A stretch of DNA of 64,000 bases from Paenibacillus mesophilus (lineage in GTDB: Bacteria; Bacillota; Bacilli; Paenibacillales; NBRC-103111). The notes below the pieces were generated by a model. That model made no database searches and was not told the DNA's origin. It was given only the letters and a program-made list of their open reading frames with translations. Position numbers and translations under genes: made by a program. Location: the NCBI RefSeq assembly GCF_005938385.1, contig NZ_VCRA01000029.1, positions 19,158 to 83,157 of the forward strand, read 5' to 3'. Below, in pieces: positions 43,336 to 52,238 of the stretch (its first letter is position 1; each line of letters starts with the position of its first letter).

Positions 43336-44193
43336 TTGAACGGCGGACTGGTTCGCATTAGGGAAATGGTGCAGCACATTACGCCATCGGAGCGTATTAT
43401 CGCAGATTACATTTTGGCCCATCCGCAACAGATGGCGAGCATGTCGGTCGCCGACTTGGCGGAACGGAGCGGAGGCAGCCAGGCGGCGATCATCCGGCTG
43501 TGCAAGTCGCTAGGTTTCAAAGGCTATCCGGAACTGAAGATGAAAGTAGTCGGCGACCTGCAGACGCAGGAGACGTACGAATACCGGGAATTCAGTCCGA
43601 ACGATCCGATCGGGACGATCGTGCAAAATGTGTCGCACAACAATATGCAATCGATCCGGGATACGATGAAAATATTGGATCTCGGCCATTTGAAAAGGGC
43701 GGTCGAAGCGCTGAGCAAAGCGAACCGCATCTTCTTCTTCGGCACCGGCGCGTCCAACCTGATCGCGCAGGACGCCCAGCAAAAATTTCTGCGCATCAAC
43801 AAAGCGTGCTTCACCTTTACCGATCCGACGGTTCAGTTGACCGCAGCCGTCACGATTCAAGAGGACGACGTCGCCGTAGGCATCTCCTATTCCGGAGAGA
43901 CGAAGCCGGTCATTCAAAGCCTGATCTATGCGAATGAAGCCGGAGCGGCCACGATCAGCATTACCAAATACGGCAATACGACGCTGGGAGGCGTGGCGGG
44001 CATCCCGCTGTATATCGCTTCGACGGAGAACGAAATCCGCAGCGGGGCGATGTCGTCGCGGATTACGCAGCTTAATTTGATCGATATTTTATATTTGAGC
44101 GTAGCGAGCTCCAACTATGAAGAGTCGGTTGAATATTTGGAGCGCAGCCGCAAGGTGCTCGGGGATATGGAGAAGATCGAGACGAGGAAATAA
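43336..44193 (+). CDS. RpiR/MurR-family transcriptional regulator (HTH-SIS)
   Basis: The 285-residue protein has an N-terminal HTH_6 domain (SERIIADYILAHPQQMASMSVADLA, then GSQAAIIRLCKSLGFKGYPEL) and a C-terminal SIS sugar-phosphate domain (FFGTGASNLIAQDAQQKFLRI, GISYSGETKPVI). TTG 43336 follows AAAGGTGG by 7 bases; a TTG at 43294 overlaps the PIG-L remnant. Divergent from murQ and upstream of namZ, it probably senses MurNAc-6-phosphate, as MurR does, acting on TGAAA-N5-TTTCA sites. Confidence 0.88.
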   Translation: MNGGLVRIREMVQHITPSERIIADYILAHPQQMASMSVADLAERSGGSQAAIIRLCKSLGFKGYPELKMKVVGDLQTQETYEYREFSPNDPIGTIVQNVSHNNMQSIRDTMKILDLGHLKRAVEALSKANRIFFFGTGASNLIAQDAQQKFLRINKACFTFTDPTVQLTAAVTIQEDDVAVGISYSGETKPVIQSLIYANEAGAATISITKYGNTTLGGVAGIPLYIASTENEIRSGAMSSRITQLNLIDILYLSVASSNYEESVEYLERSRKVLGDMEKIETRK

Positions 44194-44352
44194 AAGCCGT
44201 TGCGGCCGCTATCCGAATAGACGCGGGTGCGGCTTCTTCGCGCTCGCGATCGCTGCCGCAGGGGGAGTTGTCCGTTCGGACGGGCTTGACCGGCTGCGGT
44301 TGGCATTGTTGCGCGCAAGTGTAAAATATTGTTTTATATTTTAATATAATAA

Positions 44353-44380
44353 TTGAAATATTGTTTCATAGTGCTATAAT
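44353..44380 (+). promoter_or_regulatory. Promoter and operator of the namZ operon
   Basis: TTGAAA (44353-44358), 16 bases, TATAAT (44375-44380), with TGAAA-N5-TTTCA at 44354-44368. The sequence from a GTAAAATATT stretch to the -10 box is closely similar to that before the regulator gene (42942-42969), pointing to shared control. Confidence 0.68.
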
Positions 44381-44469
44381 GGGGCTGTAGCGATTTAAAC
44401 TCATTTTTGGCACCGATTCATAAGAGGCAGCAATAAAGCGAATATTGTAACGGAGTGGAGGTAACGGAG

Positions 44470-45651
44470 TTGGAACTTTCGAAGCTGCAGTCTGTACGAT
44501 CCGGAGCCGACCGGTTGGAGCAATCCGCATTGGCTTATTTGGCCGGCAAACGCATCGGAGTATTGACGAATCCTACCGGCATTACGCGGCATTTCCGGTC
44601 TACCGTCGACGTATGTGCAGGACAGTCGGCCGGGAAGCTGACCGCCTTGTTCGCTTGCGAGCACGGCATACGCGGGGAGCGGCAGGCGGGGCTGCTGTTC
44701 GAGGATGAAACCGAACCGGCATTGGGTATTCCCGTGTTCAGCCTGTATGGGAAACATCGGGCGCCGACGCCGGAAATGTTGGAGACGGTCGATGCGATCG
44801 TGTTCGACTTTCAGGATTTGGGCGTACGGTTTTATACCTATTTGACGACTCTTATTTATACGATGCAGGCTTGCGCGAAAGCGGGCAAGGAGCTGATCGT
44901 GCTGGACCGGCCGAATCCGCTCGGGGGCCGGAATGTGGAAGGCGGCATCCTGCGCGACGGTTATCAATCGATGGTCGGAGGATGGCCGGTTCCGTTCCGC
45001 ACGGGCTTGACGATCGGCGAATTCGCCAGACTGATCCAAGACCAATCGGAGCCGAAATGCAACCTTCAAGTCGTTCCGCTGGAAGGATGGCGCCGGGATA
45101 TGGAATATCCCGAGACGGGTCTGCCGTGGGTCATGCCTTCGCCGAATATGCCGACGATGGATACGGTGCGCGTATACGCCGGAACGTGCTTGTTCGAAGG
45201 AACGAACTTGTCCGAAGGACGCGGAACGACACGGCCGTTCGAAATGATCGGGGCTCCGTGGCTGGACGCTGGACGAGTCGCCGATTCGATGAACCGGCGG
45301 GGACTTCCGGGAGTTACTTTCCATCCGGTCTACTTCACGCCGATGTTCTCCAAGCATAAGGGCGAATTGTGCGGCGGCGTTCAGGTGTATGTAAACGATC
45401 CGGCGGAGTACCGGGCCGTAAGGACGGGACTTTATTTGCTGGAGCAAATTCAGGAAATGCACGGAGATCATTTCTCCTGGCTGCCGCCGTTCAAGGAAGG
45501 CTCAAGAAGTTTTATCGATCTCCTGACCGGCAGCGACAAAGTGCGGCTGACGCTGCACGAGCCGGGGGACGCGGAACGGATCGCGGACGAATGGGACAGA
45601 GAAGCGGCGGAATGGGCCAAGACACGCGAAGCCTATTTGCTGTACGAATAA
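44470..45651 (+). CDS. namZ: Exo-beta-N-acetylmuramidase NamZ (DUF1343, GH171)
   Basis: The 393-residue protein matches the DUF1343 family, whose Bacillus member YbbC/NamZ releases terminal MurNAc from peptidoglycan fragments. Conserved motifs include GVLTNPTGI, FACEHGIRGE, FSLYGKHRAPTPEML, DFQDLGVRFYTY, DRPNPLGG and EGTNLSEGRGTTRPFE. No signal peptide is visible at the chosen TTG (44470, GGAGG 8 bases upstream), unlike the secreted Bacillus enzyme. It sits in a murQ-regulator-namZ locus like the Bacillus ybb cluster and is followed by GNAT and PIG-L genes. Confidence 0.9.
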   Translation: MELSKLQSVRSGADRLEQSALAYLAGKRIGVLTNPTGITRHFRSTVDVCAGQSAGKLTALFACEHGIRGERQAGLLFEDETEPALGIPVFSLYGKHRAPTPEMLETVDAIVFDFQDLGVRFYTYLTTLIYTMQACAKAGKELIVLDRPNPLGGRNVEGGILRDGYQSMVGGWPVPFRTGLTIGEFARLIQDQSEPKCNLQVVPLEGWRRDMEYPETGLPWVMPSPNMPTMDTVRVYAGTCLFEGTNLSEGRGTTRPFEMIGAPWLDAGRVADSMNRRGLPGVTFHPVYFTPMFSKHKGELCGGVQVYVNDPAEYRAVRTGLYLLEQIQEMHGDHFSWLPPFKEGSRSFIDLLTGSDKVRLTLHEPGDAERIADEWDREAAEWAKTREAYLLYE

Positions 45652-45682
45652 GGAACTTTAACGGAATAAAGGAGAGATAGTC

Positions 45683-46636
45683 ATGGCTGAAATCAGCTAC
45701 CGGCATTACGAGCCCGGAGATGAGGCGGCGATCGTGGGCTTGTGGAACGAATGTCTGCATCACGATCCGATCACTCCGCATAGATTCCGCAACATGGTGC
45801 TGCTGGACGCCAACTTCGATCCGGAAGGACTGCGGCTCTCGTTCGAAGGAGAGCGGCTGATCGGAGCGGTGTACAGCTTGAGACGTTTGCTCCCGATGCA
45901 CGGGACGGAGCTGGAGCCGGACAACGGCTGGATCACGGCCTTCTTCGTGGCGCCGGATAAGCGCCGGCAAGGAGTCGGCAGCCGCTTGATGCGAGACGCC
46001 TTCGAATTTTTGATGAACCATGGCCGCAAGCACGTGTTTTTCTCGTCCTATGCTCCGAACTATTTCGTTCCGGGCGTAGATGCGGACAGCTATCCGGCCG
46101 GCTACGAGTTTTTGCAGAAGCTCGGCTTTAACCGGCTGTATTCCCCGGTGGCGATGGATTATCCGCTCGTCGGCTATTCCGTGCCCGAGGATATTAAGGC
46201 GCTGAAGCGCGAACGGGAAAGCGAGGGCTACACGTTCAGGCTGGCGCAGGACAGCGATCTGGTCGAGGTGATCCGTTTCGCGACCGACGCCTTCAACCCC
46301 GATTGGGGGCGCGCCATACGCGAAGGCGTGCTGCGGGGGCTGTCTCTGGGCGCGATTCATGTGGCCCGCGAGAAAGGCAAGCTGGTAGGCTTCTGTATGC
46401 ACGGCGGGTACGAAGGCATCCTCGAAAGATTCGGCCCGTTCGGCGTCGATCCGTCCCAGCAAGGGAAAGGACTCGGTAAAATTTTGCTGCACGACTGTCT
46501 GGCCAATATGCGGGCGCAAGGGCTGCACGGAGCCTGGTTCCTGTGGACGGGGGAGACGACGACGGCCGGGCATTTGTACAAGAAGCTGGGCTTCGGGATT
46601 ACACGGCGTTTTCACGTATGCAAGAAAAGCTTCTAA
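45683..46636 (+). CDS. Double-domain GNAT acetyltransferase
   Basis: The 317-residue protein contains two GNAT folds. The first has WITAFFVAPDKRRQGVGSRLMRD near residues 92-114 (acetyl-CoA loop RRQGVG), the second FGPFGVDPSQQGKGLGKILLHD near 252-273 (loop QQGKGLG). The pairing resembles mycothiol-synthase-type acyltransferases. The substrate is unknown; its place between namZ and a PIG-L deacetylase suggests an amino-sugar amine. It begins 31 bases after namZ with GGAGAG upstream. Confidence 0.85.
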   Translation: MAEISYRHYEPGDEAAIVGLWNECLHHDPITPHRFRNMVLLDANFDPEGLRLSFEGERLIGAVYSLRRLLPMHGTELEPDNGWITAFFVAPDKRRQGVGSRLMRDAFEFLMNHGRKHVFFSSYAPNYFVPGVDADSYPAGYEFLQKLGFNRLYSPVAMDYPLVGYSVPEDIKALKRERESEGYTFRLAQDSDLVEVIRFATDAFNPDWGRAIREGVLRGLSLGAIHVAREKGKLVGFCMHGGYEGILERFGPFGVDPSQQGKGLGKILLHDCLANMRAQGLHGAWFLWTGETTTAGHLYKKLGFGITRRFHVCKKSF

Positions 46637-46666
46637 CCTAAGTACAGCAACGAGAGGAGAATAGGC

Positions 46667-47377
46667 ATGTCCGAGCAACAGAAGCATCATATTTTGGCGA
46701 TCAGCGCGCATGCGGGAGATCAGGAGCTGACGGCGGGTGCGACGATAGCGAAATATACGCAGGCGGGCCACAAGGCGACATTCCTGCATTTGTCCCCCGG
46801 CGAGAAAGGCCATCCGCGCCTGTCCCCGGACGATTACGCCAAGCAGAAAATCGAGGAGTCGTATAAGGCCGCGGAAATTCTCGGCGCCGACGTGCGGTAC
46901 TTGCAATATAAAGATGCGGAAATTCCGGTCAACGATCAAATCAAATACGAGGTAGCGGACATTATCCGCGAAGTAAAGCCGGACATTATCATTACGCACT
47001 GGAAGCACAGCATTCATAAAGACCACGCCAACACCCATGCGATTGCCGAGGACGCGCACTTCTATGCCGCTCTGAAGACGATCGAGCGCGAGCTGCCGGG
47101 CCATTACGCGAAGAAGCTGTATTTCTCGGAAAACTGGGAGGACATGCACGAATTCGTTCCGGAAGTGTTCGTAGACATCCCGGAGGAGGCGTTCGAGGCT
47201 TGGATTAAAGCGCTCAGCGTATACGCCTTCGCACGCGGGGAGACGTACGGATTCCCGTACATCGACTATTACAAGGCGCTGACGGTCGTCCGCGGGGCAC
47301 CGGTATACTTCAAGCGAGCGCAAGGCTTCATGGTGCCGAGAGGCGCCCTGAACAAGCGACTGCAATGGTTCGAGTAA
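46667..47377 (+). CDS. PIG-L (LmbE-like) N-acetyl-sugar deacetylase
   Basis: The 236-residue protein has the PIG-L zinc-site layout: HAGDQE at residues 15-20 in place of the usual HPDD(E), and HKDHANTHA supplying the second His. The replacement of PD by AG is unusual, but the His and Asp remain. Members remove N-acetyl groups from GlcNAc-like sugars. It is the last gene of the namZ-GNAT unit, and a deleted copy lies upstream of the regulator at 43177-43301. Confidence 0.85.
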   Translation: MSEQQKHHILAISAHAGDQELTAGATIAKYTQAGHKATFLHLSPGEKGHPRLSPDDYAKQKIEESYKAAEILGADVRYLQYKDAEIPVNDQIKYEVADIIREVKPDIIITHWKHSIHKDHANTHAIAEDAHFYAALKTIERELPGHYAKKLYFSENWEDMHEFVPEVFVDIPEEAFEAWIKALSVYAFARGETYGFPYIDYYKALTVVRGAPVYFKRAQGFMVPRGALNKRLQWFE

Positions 47378-47393
47378 CCGAATACGACAATAG

Positions 47394-47436
47394 GGCCGTT
47401 TCACGCATCCGTTCCAGGTGCGGGGGCGGTCTTTTT
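47394..47436 (+). terminator. Probable terminator of the namZ unit
   Basis: GGCCG 47394-47398 pairs with CGGTC 47427-47431 and an inner CGCATC with GGTGCG (G-U pairs included), followed by TTTTT. Confidence 0.5.
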
Positions 47437-47602
47437 CGTTTATGGGGTTATTTTGCGCCTCTCATGGAAAAGCTTCGGCATGATGGCATATGGGACAAAG
47501 CGGTGCGAATATACTCCAATAAAAGTTGCCGGACGGCCAGCCCGGGTCTCGACGGTGCTAGGTCCTCCCGCGACAAATTTCGATAACGGAGGAATCGTAC
47601 CG

Positions 47603-48196
47603 ATGCCGACCAGTGCCGAGTTGCGTGCGATCGCAAGAAAAAGTTTGAGCGGGAATTGGCTTCCCGCCGTAGGCATTACGCTCTTGTATACAGTCATCAT
47701 CGGAGTGCTGTCGTACATACCTTATATCGGCGGAATAGGGGTGCTGCTGCTGGGGGGACCGCTTACGCTCGGTCTCATTACTTACTTCGTCAGGCTCGTT
47801 CGCAACGAGAGGCCGCTCGTCGGTGTACTGTTTAACTCGTTCGACCGGTTTGCCGTCTCGTTTCTCGTTTATTTGCTCGTTCAGATTTTCGTCTTCCTCT
47901 GGTCGCTGCTCTTGATCGTTCCGGGGATTATCGCCGCATTGCGCTATTCCCAGGCATTCTTCATTTTGCGGGAAAATCCGAAAATCGAGGCGATGGATGC
48001 GATCCGGCAAAGCAAGGAAATGATGAAAGGGCACAAAGGCAGATTGTTCGTGCTGTACTTGTCGTTCATCGGCTGGGCGATCCTTGCTTGCATTCCGTTC
48101 GGACTCGGGTTCATTTGGCTGTATCCGTACATGCTGGCCGCCCAGGCGGCGTTTTACGAGGATCTGAAGGGACGTACCGTCATTACGAGCGATTGA
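47603..48196 (+). CDS. DUF975 family integral membrane protein
   Basis: The 197-residue protein fits DUF975: an N-terminal SAELRAIARKSLSGNW segment, then about five membrane helices (from LPAVGITLLYTVIIGVLSYI), the LRYSQAFFILRENPKIEAMDAIRQSKEMMKGHK loop split by the family SxxMMKG motif, and a final helix pair. The function is unknown. ATG 47603 follows GGAGG by 10 bases; longer frames to 47453 lack a site. It is monocistronic, with a clear terminator. Confidence 0.85.
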   Translation: MPTSAELRAIARKSLSGNWLPAVGITLLYTVIIGVLSYIPYIGGIGVLLLGGPLTLGLITYFVRLVRNERPLVGVLFNSFDRFAVSFLVYLLVQIFVFLWSLLLIVPGIIAALRYSQAFFILRENPKIEAMDAIRQSKEMMKGHKGRLFVLYLSFIGWAILACIPFGLGFIWLYPYMLAAQAAFYEDLKGRTVITSD

Positions 48197-48244
48197 TAAT
48201 GGAAGCGGATGCGCGGGAACGGAACAGAATCGTCCGGGTGCGGG

Positions 48245-48271
48245 GAGCTTGCGCAAGCAAGCTCTCTTTTT
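48245..48271 (+). terminator. Terminator of the DUF975 gene
   Basis: GAGCTTGC 48245-48252 and GCAAGCTC 48257-48264 form a perfect 8-base-pair stem with a GCAA loop, followed by TCTTTTTG. Confidence 0.88.
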
Positions 48272-48382
48272 GTTGTTTTCGGTCCAACGGCATAGGGTCT
48301 GGCACCAAATATTAAATTTCACAATATTCTACAATGGGCTGTAATTTGAAAATAGTCCCATAAGGACACAAGGAGAAATGAT

Positions 48383-50038
48383 ATGAGCAATAGGAAAGGT
48401 GTCAATAATTCCTTATCCTTCGATTACATTGTAGTCGGTTCGGGTCCCGCAGGCGCGGTGATTGCAAAAACGCTGGCGGACAATAAAAGGAGCTCCATTC
48501 TTCTTTTGGAAGCGGGAGAAAACAAGGACAGGGATATCCCGATCCGAAATTCCGCCTTCGCCCTGGAATTGGAGGAGGAATTTTTCCCGAATTATTTCTG
48601 GCAAGGGGAAGGCGTCCCCCAACAAAATCTGGATGGACGTTCTTTCGAGTGGACGACGGGACGGCTATCCGGAGGAGGATCTTCCATCAACGGAGAACAA
48701 TATGTAAGACCGACAGCGGCTGTCTTACGGGAATGGGAGAGACTGAACGGCCCGTTATGGTCGCCTCGAAGGGCGCTTCAACGGTTTAAACGGCTTGAAA
48801 AATATAATGGAAAAACGAATAACCGAAACGCCCATGGCTATCACGGAAAAATTAACATTCGCCAAGCGCCGGCGAATCCCACCCGAATGGCCGACAAACT
48901 GACCAGCGCCATTGAGCGTGCTACGGGCTTTACAAGAATCCTCGACTACAACGATCCGAAAACGCCGATGGGGCCCTTTACCAGATGGCAATTATATCAG
49001 CAGCCGGACGGCAGGAGGGAGAGTTCGTCGACCGCGTTTCTGCGATCAGGCATTGCGTCCTCTGCCATGATCGGCTCAGGGGACCGCAAGCTTCGAATTT
49101 TTTATAAAACTACCTTGTTACGCGTGCTGTTTTCCGGAAAGCGTGCGGTTGGCGCCGAATTTCTGAAGGAAGGCCGTCGCGTTATAGCCTATGCGAAAAA
49201 GAAGGTCATCCTTTCGGCCGGGATCAACAGTCCGCAGCTCCTCATGCTTTCGGGAATCGGGCCTGCGGCCGACTTGAAAAAAGCCGGGATCCGCGTAATT
49301 TTCGATAATCCGAATGTAGGGAAAAGACTGCGAAACCATACGCTCAACTTTGCTACATTTACGACAAACCCGGAAGACCGTCCGCTTCCCCGGTCGGATC
49401 CGGATGCGCTATACACGGGAGGGGCTTTCCTTCCGGATCCGACACCCGGAGAAAATCCCGCTCGCCGCGGTGTTCAACTGATAGGATTAGGCTCTGAAGA
49501 CTCGCTTACTCTCGCTATTCTTTACTTAAGGCCCAAAAGCCGCGGGTCGATTCGTATTCAGAGCAAGGATCCTCTGCAAATTGTCCTTGCCAATGAAGGA
49601 TTTCTGGATGATCCCCGCGACCTCGAAACCATTAAATTGATTTACCGCACTTATATTCTGGATATCGCATCGGAGCTTTCGGCGATTGACGGAGCGTATA
49701 GGCTCATATCCCCTACAATCGAGACGATTCACGATGACGCCAAGCTGGAAGAGTTTATTAAACAAACCTTTGAACATAATCATCATCAGCAAGGCTTCCT
49801 TCGAATGGCTCCCTTTAGCAAGGGGGGCGTGACGGACAGTCGCGGACGCGTTCATGGAGTTAGCAATTTGATTGTTGCAGATGCCTCGCTCGTCCCTTTC
49901 ACGGTAGACGGCAATACGTCGGCTTCAGCCTATTTGATCGGCTACACGATAGCCAAGCAGATTAGGGATCACAAAGTCCGATCGCCTTCGCCCAAGAAGC
50001 GTCTGAACAAACGAGTAACGGAAAGGGAACAAGAATAA
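48383..50038 (+). CDS. GMC-family FAD oxidoreductase
   Basis: The 551-residue flavoprotein has FAD motif VVGSGPAGAVIAKTL (GxGPxG at residues 19-24), the GMC signature GRLSGGGSSINGEQY, VILSAGINSPQLLMLSGIGP and a C-terminal active site NHHQQGFLRMAP with His, then DGNTSASAYLIG with Asn. The substrate is unknown; an alcohol or sugar is typical. The ATG follows AGGAG by 7 bases. Codon use is more AT-rich than in neighbours, so transfer is possible. It is followed by its own terminator and a convergent DUF1259 gene. Confidence 0.9.
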   Translation: MSNRKGVNNSLSFDYIVVGSGPAGAVIAKTLADNKRSSILLLEAGENKDRDIPIRNSAFALELEEEFFPNYFWQGEGVPQQNLDGRSFEWTTGRLSGGGSSINGEQYVRPTAAVLREWERLNGPLWSPRRALQRFKRLEKYNGKTNNRNAHGYHGKINIRQAPANPTRMADKLTSAIERATGFTRILDYNDPKTPMGPFTRWQLYQQPDGRRESSSTAFLRSGIASSAMIGSGDRKLRIFYKTTLLRVLFSGKRAVGAEFLKEGRRVIAYAKKKVILSAGINSPQLLMLSGIGPAADLKKAGIRVIFDNPNVGKRLRNHTLNFATFTTNPEDRPLPRSDPDALYTGGAFLPDPTPGENPARRGVQLIGLGSEDSLTLAILYLRPKSRGSIRIQSKDPLQIVLANEGFLDDPRDLETIKLIYRTYILDIASELSAIDGAYRLISPTIETIHDDAKLEEFIKQTFEHNHHQQGFLRMAPFSKGGVTDSRGRVHGVSNLIVADASLVPFTVDGNTSASAYLIGYTIAKQIRDHKVRSPSPKKRLNKRVTEREQE

Positions 50039-50041
50039 TAT

Positions 50042-50075
50042 GAAACAGCGCGGTTTTATTCGCGCTGTTTCTTTG
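50042..50075. terminator. Terminator between the GMC and DUF1259 genes
   Basis: GAAACAGCGCG 50042-50052 and CGCGCTGTTTC 50061-50071 form a perfect 11-base-pair stem, followed by TTTG. It lies between convergent genes. Confidence 0.85.
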
Positions 50076-50095
50076 TGAAGACCTTACATGCATCT

Positions 50096-50509
50096 TTATC
50101 CCAGAAACCGAATCGATTCTTTCGTTTTCCTGGCAAATGCAATCGGATTATCGATCGATTCCCAGTGAATATACATTAAACGGGGTCTTTCGTTCAGCCA
50201 GTGATTATGAAGAGCAGTAACTGTAATCCCTCGCCTTTGCAAATTGCGGATTAATCGATTGGCCTGATTTTGAAAGAGTGCGGTTTCCCCGAGGCAAAGG
50301 GCACGCCCGGAACTGTCAAGGGATTCGAAAGAGAATAATTGATATCGCACCAATGGAGACGTTGTACGGCGTCCCAAAATGGTTGCATTGAGACGTCTGG
50401 CGCGGCTCACAAAACAAACCGGGCCTGGATCGATTTCATGCTCGCCGCCCAATATCCGGGCAAACTGGTTGCACAGTCTTTGAAATCGTGGACTTACCTT
50501 AACCGCCAT
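50096..50509 (-). CDS. DUF1259 domain protein (LppY/LpqO-like)
   Basis: The 137-residue protein matches DUF1259. The hallmark ALHNHWLNERPRLMYIHWES near residues 99-118 has the paired His motif, preceded by GETALFQNQANRLIRNLQRRG. The function is unknown. There is no signal peptide. The start ATG follows GGAGGG by 9 bases. The family is normally somewhat longer or duplicated; here a single unit is present. It is convergent with the GMC gene and divergent from the MATE transporter. Confidence 0.78.
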   Translation of the reverse strand: MAVKVSPRFQRLCNQFARILGGEHEIDPGPVCFVSRARRLNATILGRRTTSPLVRYQLFSFESLDSSGRALCLGETALFQNQANRLIRNLQRRGITVTALHNHWLNERPRLMYIHWESIDNPIAFARKTKESIRFLG

Positions 50510-50571
50510 ATATAAATTCCCTCCTTTTGTTTGGTCCAGTGTATGATCAAACCTAAATAGGGGAGTGGGCG

Positions 50572-50640
50572 ATGAGAATACGGGTCGGGCCTTTTTTTGA
50601 ATACCGCGAAGCAGGGCTGGAACAAGGCGGCAGCCTTTAA
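50572..50640 (+). CDS. Possible 22-codon leader peptide upstream of the MATE gene
   Basis: ATG 50572 is preceded by GGGGAG with 6 bases spacing. The 22-residue reading (MRIRVGPFFEYREAGLEQGG, then two residues) ends at TAA 50638-50640, inside the stem of a strong terminator. Such a layout fits translation-dependent attenuation. No family is recognised and translation is inferred only. Confidence 0.4.
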   Translation: MRIRVGPFFEYREAGLEQGGSL

Positions 50641-50657
50641 GGCCGCTTTTTGTTTTT
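50626..50657 (+). terminator. Intrinsic terminator overlapping the leader ORF stop
   Basis: GCGG 50627-50630 pairs with CCGC 50643-50646, and the inner CCTT-T-AAGG pairs as well, followed by TTTTTGTTTTTG. It stands 100 bases before the MATE gene and after no other + strand gene, so it is likely an attenuator or the end of a short RNA. Confidence 0.7.
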
Positions 50658-50757
50658 GCAAATCATTACCTTATGCGCGCAAAGCGAAAGTATGCTATGA
50701 TACGTTTGCTTACATAAATTTGCTTTCGTCCTGCAAAGCGTAAGGAAAGGTGACATC

Positions 50758-52158
50758 ATGACGGGCTCTCCGGAACGTTCGGCACCGGCGGCGACTCGCG
50801 ATATCGGCTTGTTCCGGCTGACGTGGCCGATTTTTCTCGAGCTGCTGCTGTTTCTGCTGATGGGCAGCGTAGATACGTTCATGCTCAGCCGCGTCTCGGA
50901 CAATGCGCTTTCGGCGGTCGGGGCGGCGAATAACATTATTATGATCGCGATTCTCGTGCTCGAGGTGATCGGCAACGGAGCGGCGATCGTCGTAGCGCAA
51001 TATATCGGTTCGAGACAGCTATATGAAGCTTCCAAAATATGCGCCGTCGCCATTACACTGAACGCCATAATCGGCTTGGCCTTGAGCGCTATATTCCTAT
51101 TATTCGGCAAAAGCATGCTGACGGCCATGAACTTGCAAGGCGACATACTGGATTACGCCGACACTTATTTGTTCATCGTGGGCGGGGGCATTCTTTTACA
51201 AGCGCTGATCAACATTGTGGCGGCGATCATCCGCACGTACGGGTTTACGAAGGAAACGATGTTCGTCTCGCTCGGCATGAACGTCATTCATGTAATAGCC
51301 AACTATGCGCTCATTTTCGGCCATTGGGGTTTTCCCGAGATGGGCGTCGAGGGGGCGGCGATTTCCACCGTTGCGAGCAGGCTTGTCTGCCTCCTCGTGT
51401 TCGTATGGCTCATGTACCGGCTCATGGAGGTGCGGATTATGTGGAGCCAGTATTTCAAGCTGCCGCTAGCCTACGTCCGCAAAATATTGAAAATCGGCAT
51501 CCCTTCCGCCGTCGAGCAAATCATGTACCACTCCTGCCAATTGGTGTTCGTGTTCTACACGACGTTTCTCGGGGCGACCGCTCTCGCCTCCAAACAGTAC
51601 GCCGCCAACATTTCCATGTACATTTACTTGTTCAGCGCCGCTGTCGGTATGGGGACGGCCATTTTGACGGGGAGACTCGTAGGCGCGAACCGGCAGGACG
51701 ATGCCTATCGCCGGGTATGGTCCAGCGTGAGGTGGGCGCTTGCGATTACGGTCCTGATCGACTTGGCCGTCATCGCGTTCCGCGAGCCGCTGCTCGGGCT
51801 GTTCACGGATAACCCGGACATCGTCCGGCTCGGGTCGCAGGTCATCCTGTTCAGCCTCGTGCTGGAGACGGGACGCACGTGTAACATCGTTATCATCAAT
51901 TCTCTCAGGGCGGCGGGCGATGCGATCTTCCCGGTGTATATGGGCATCATTTCGATGGTCGGGATCAGCCTCCCGCTCGGCTATTTGCTCGTATTCCAAT
52001 TGGACCTCGGGCTCGTCGGCATATGGCTCGCGATTGCGGCGGACGAATGGATCCGCGCGGTCATTATGTTTTTCCGCTGGCGAAGCCGGGCTTGGGAGAA
52101 GCACGGTCTGGTCGAGCGCAGCATGCTGGAGCAGCCTCCGGCCGGAGTTTCCCTGTGA
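50758..52158 (+). CDS. MATE family multidrug/toxin efflux transporter
   Basis: The 466-residue protein has about twelve membrane helices in two MatE halves, starting TWPIFLELLLFLLMGSVDTFMLSR, with GNGAAIVVAQYIG and the second-half GIPSAVEQIMYHSCQLVFVFYTTFLG and MGTAILTGRLVGA. It exchanges cations for drugs or metabolites. ATG 50758 follows GGAAAGG. The leader region has a short ORF and a terminator, suggesting conditional expression. Confidence 0.9.
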   Translation: MTGSPERSAPAATRDIGLFRLTWPIFLELLLFLLMGSVDTFMLSRVSDNALSAVGAANNIIMIAILVLEVIGNGAAIVVAQYIGSRQLYEASKICAVAITLNAIIGLALSAIFLLFGKSMLTAMNLQGDILDYADTYLFIVGGGILLQALINIVAAIIRTYGFTKETMFVSLGMNVIHVIANYALIFGHWGFPEMGVEGAAISTVASRLVCLLVFVWLMYRLMEVRIMWSQYFKLPLAYVRKILKIGIPSAVEQIMYHSCQLVFVFYTTFLGATALASKQYAANISMYIYLFSAAVGMGTAILTGRLVGANRQDDAYRRVWSSVRWALAITVLIDLAVIAFREPLLGLFTDNPDIVRLGSQVILFSLVLETGRTCNIVIINSLRAAGDAIFPVYMGIISMVGISLPLGYLLVFQLDLGLVGIWLAIAADEWIRAVIMFFRWRSRAWEKHGLVERSMLEQPPAGVSL

Positions 52159-52195
52159 AATCGGTAAATGCAATCTATAAATTTGCAACATTAAG

Positions 52196-52223
52196 AAGCC
52201 CTTTAGCATTTGCTAAAGGGCTT
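52196..52223. terminator. Perfect 13-bp hairpin between convergent genes
   Basis: AAGCCCTTTAGCA 52196-52208 pairs with TGCTAAAGGGCTT 52211-52223. It sits after the MATE gene and before the end of the minus-strand small gene, so it may terminate both; T tracts are weak. Confidence 0.7.
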
Positions 52224-52238
52224 GTCCGGTTTATATAT

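Noticed and set aside
45512..47404. A 630-codon minus-strand frame across namZ, GNAT and PIG-L
   Set aside because: It is antisense to three genes with recognisable motifs; long antisense frames are common at this GC content.
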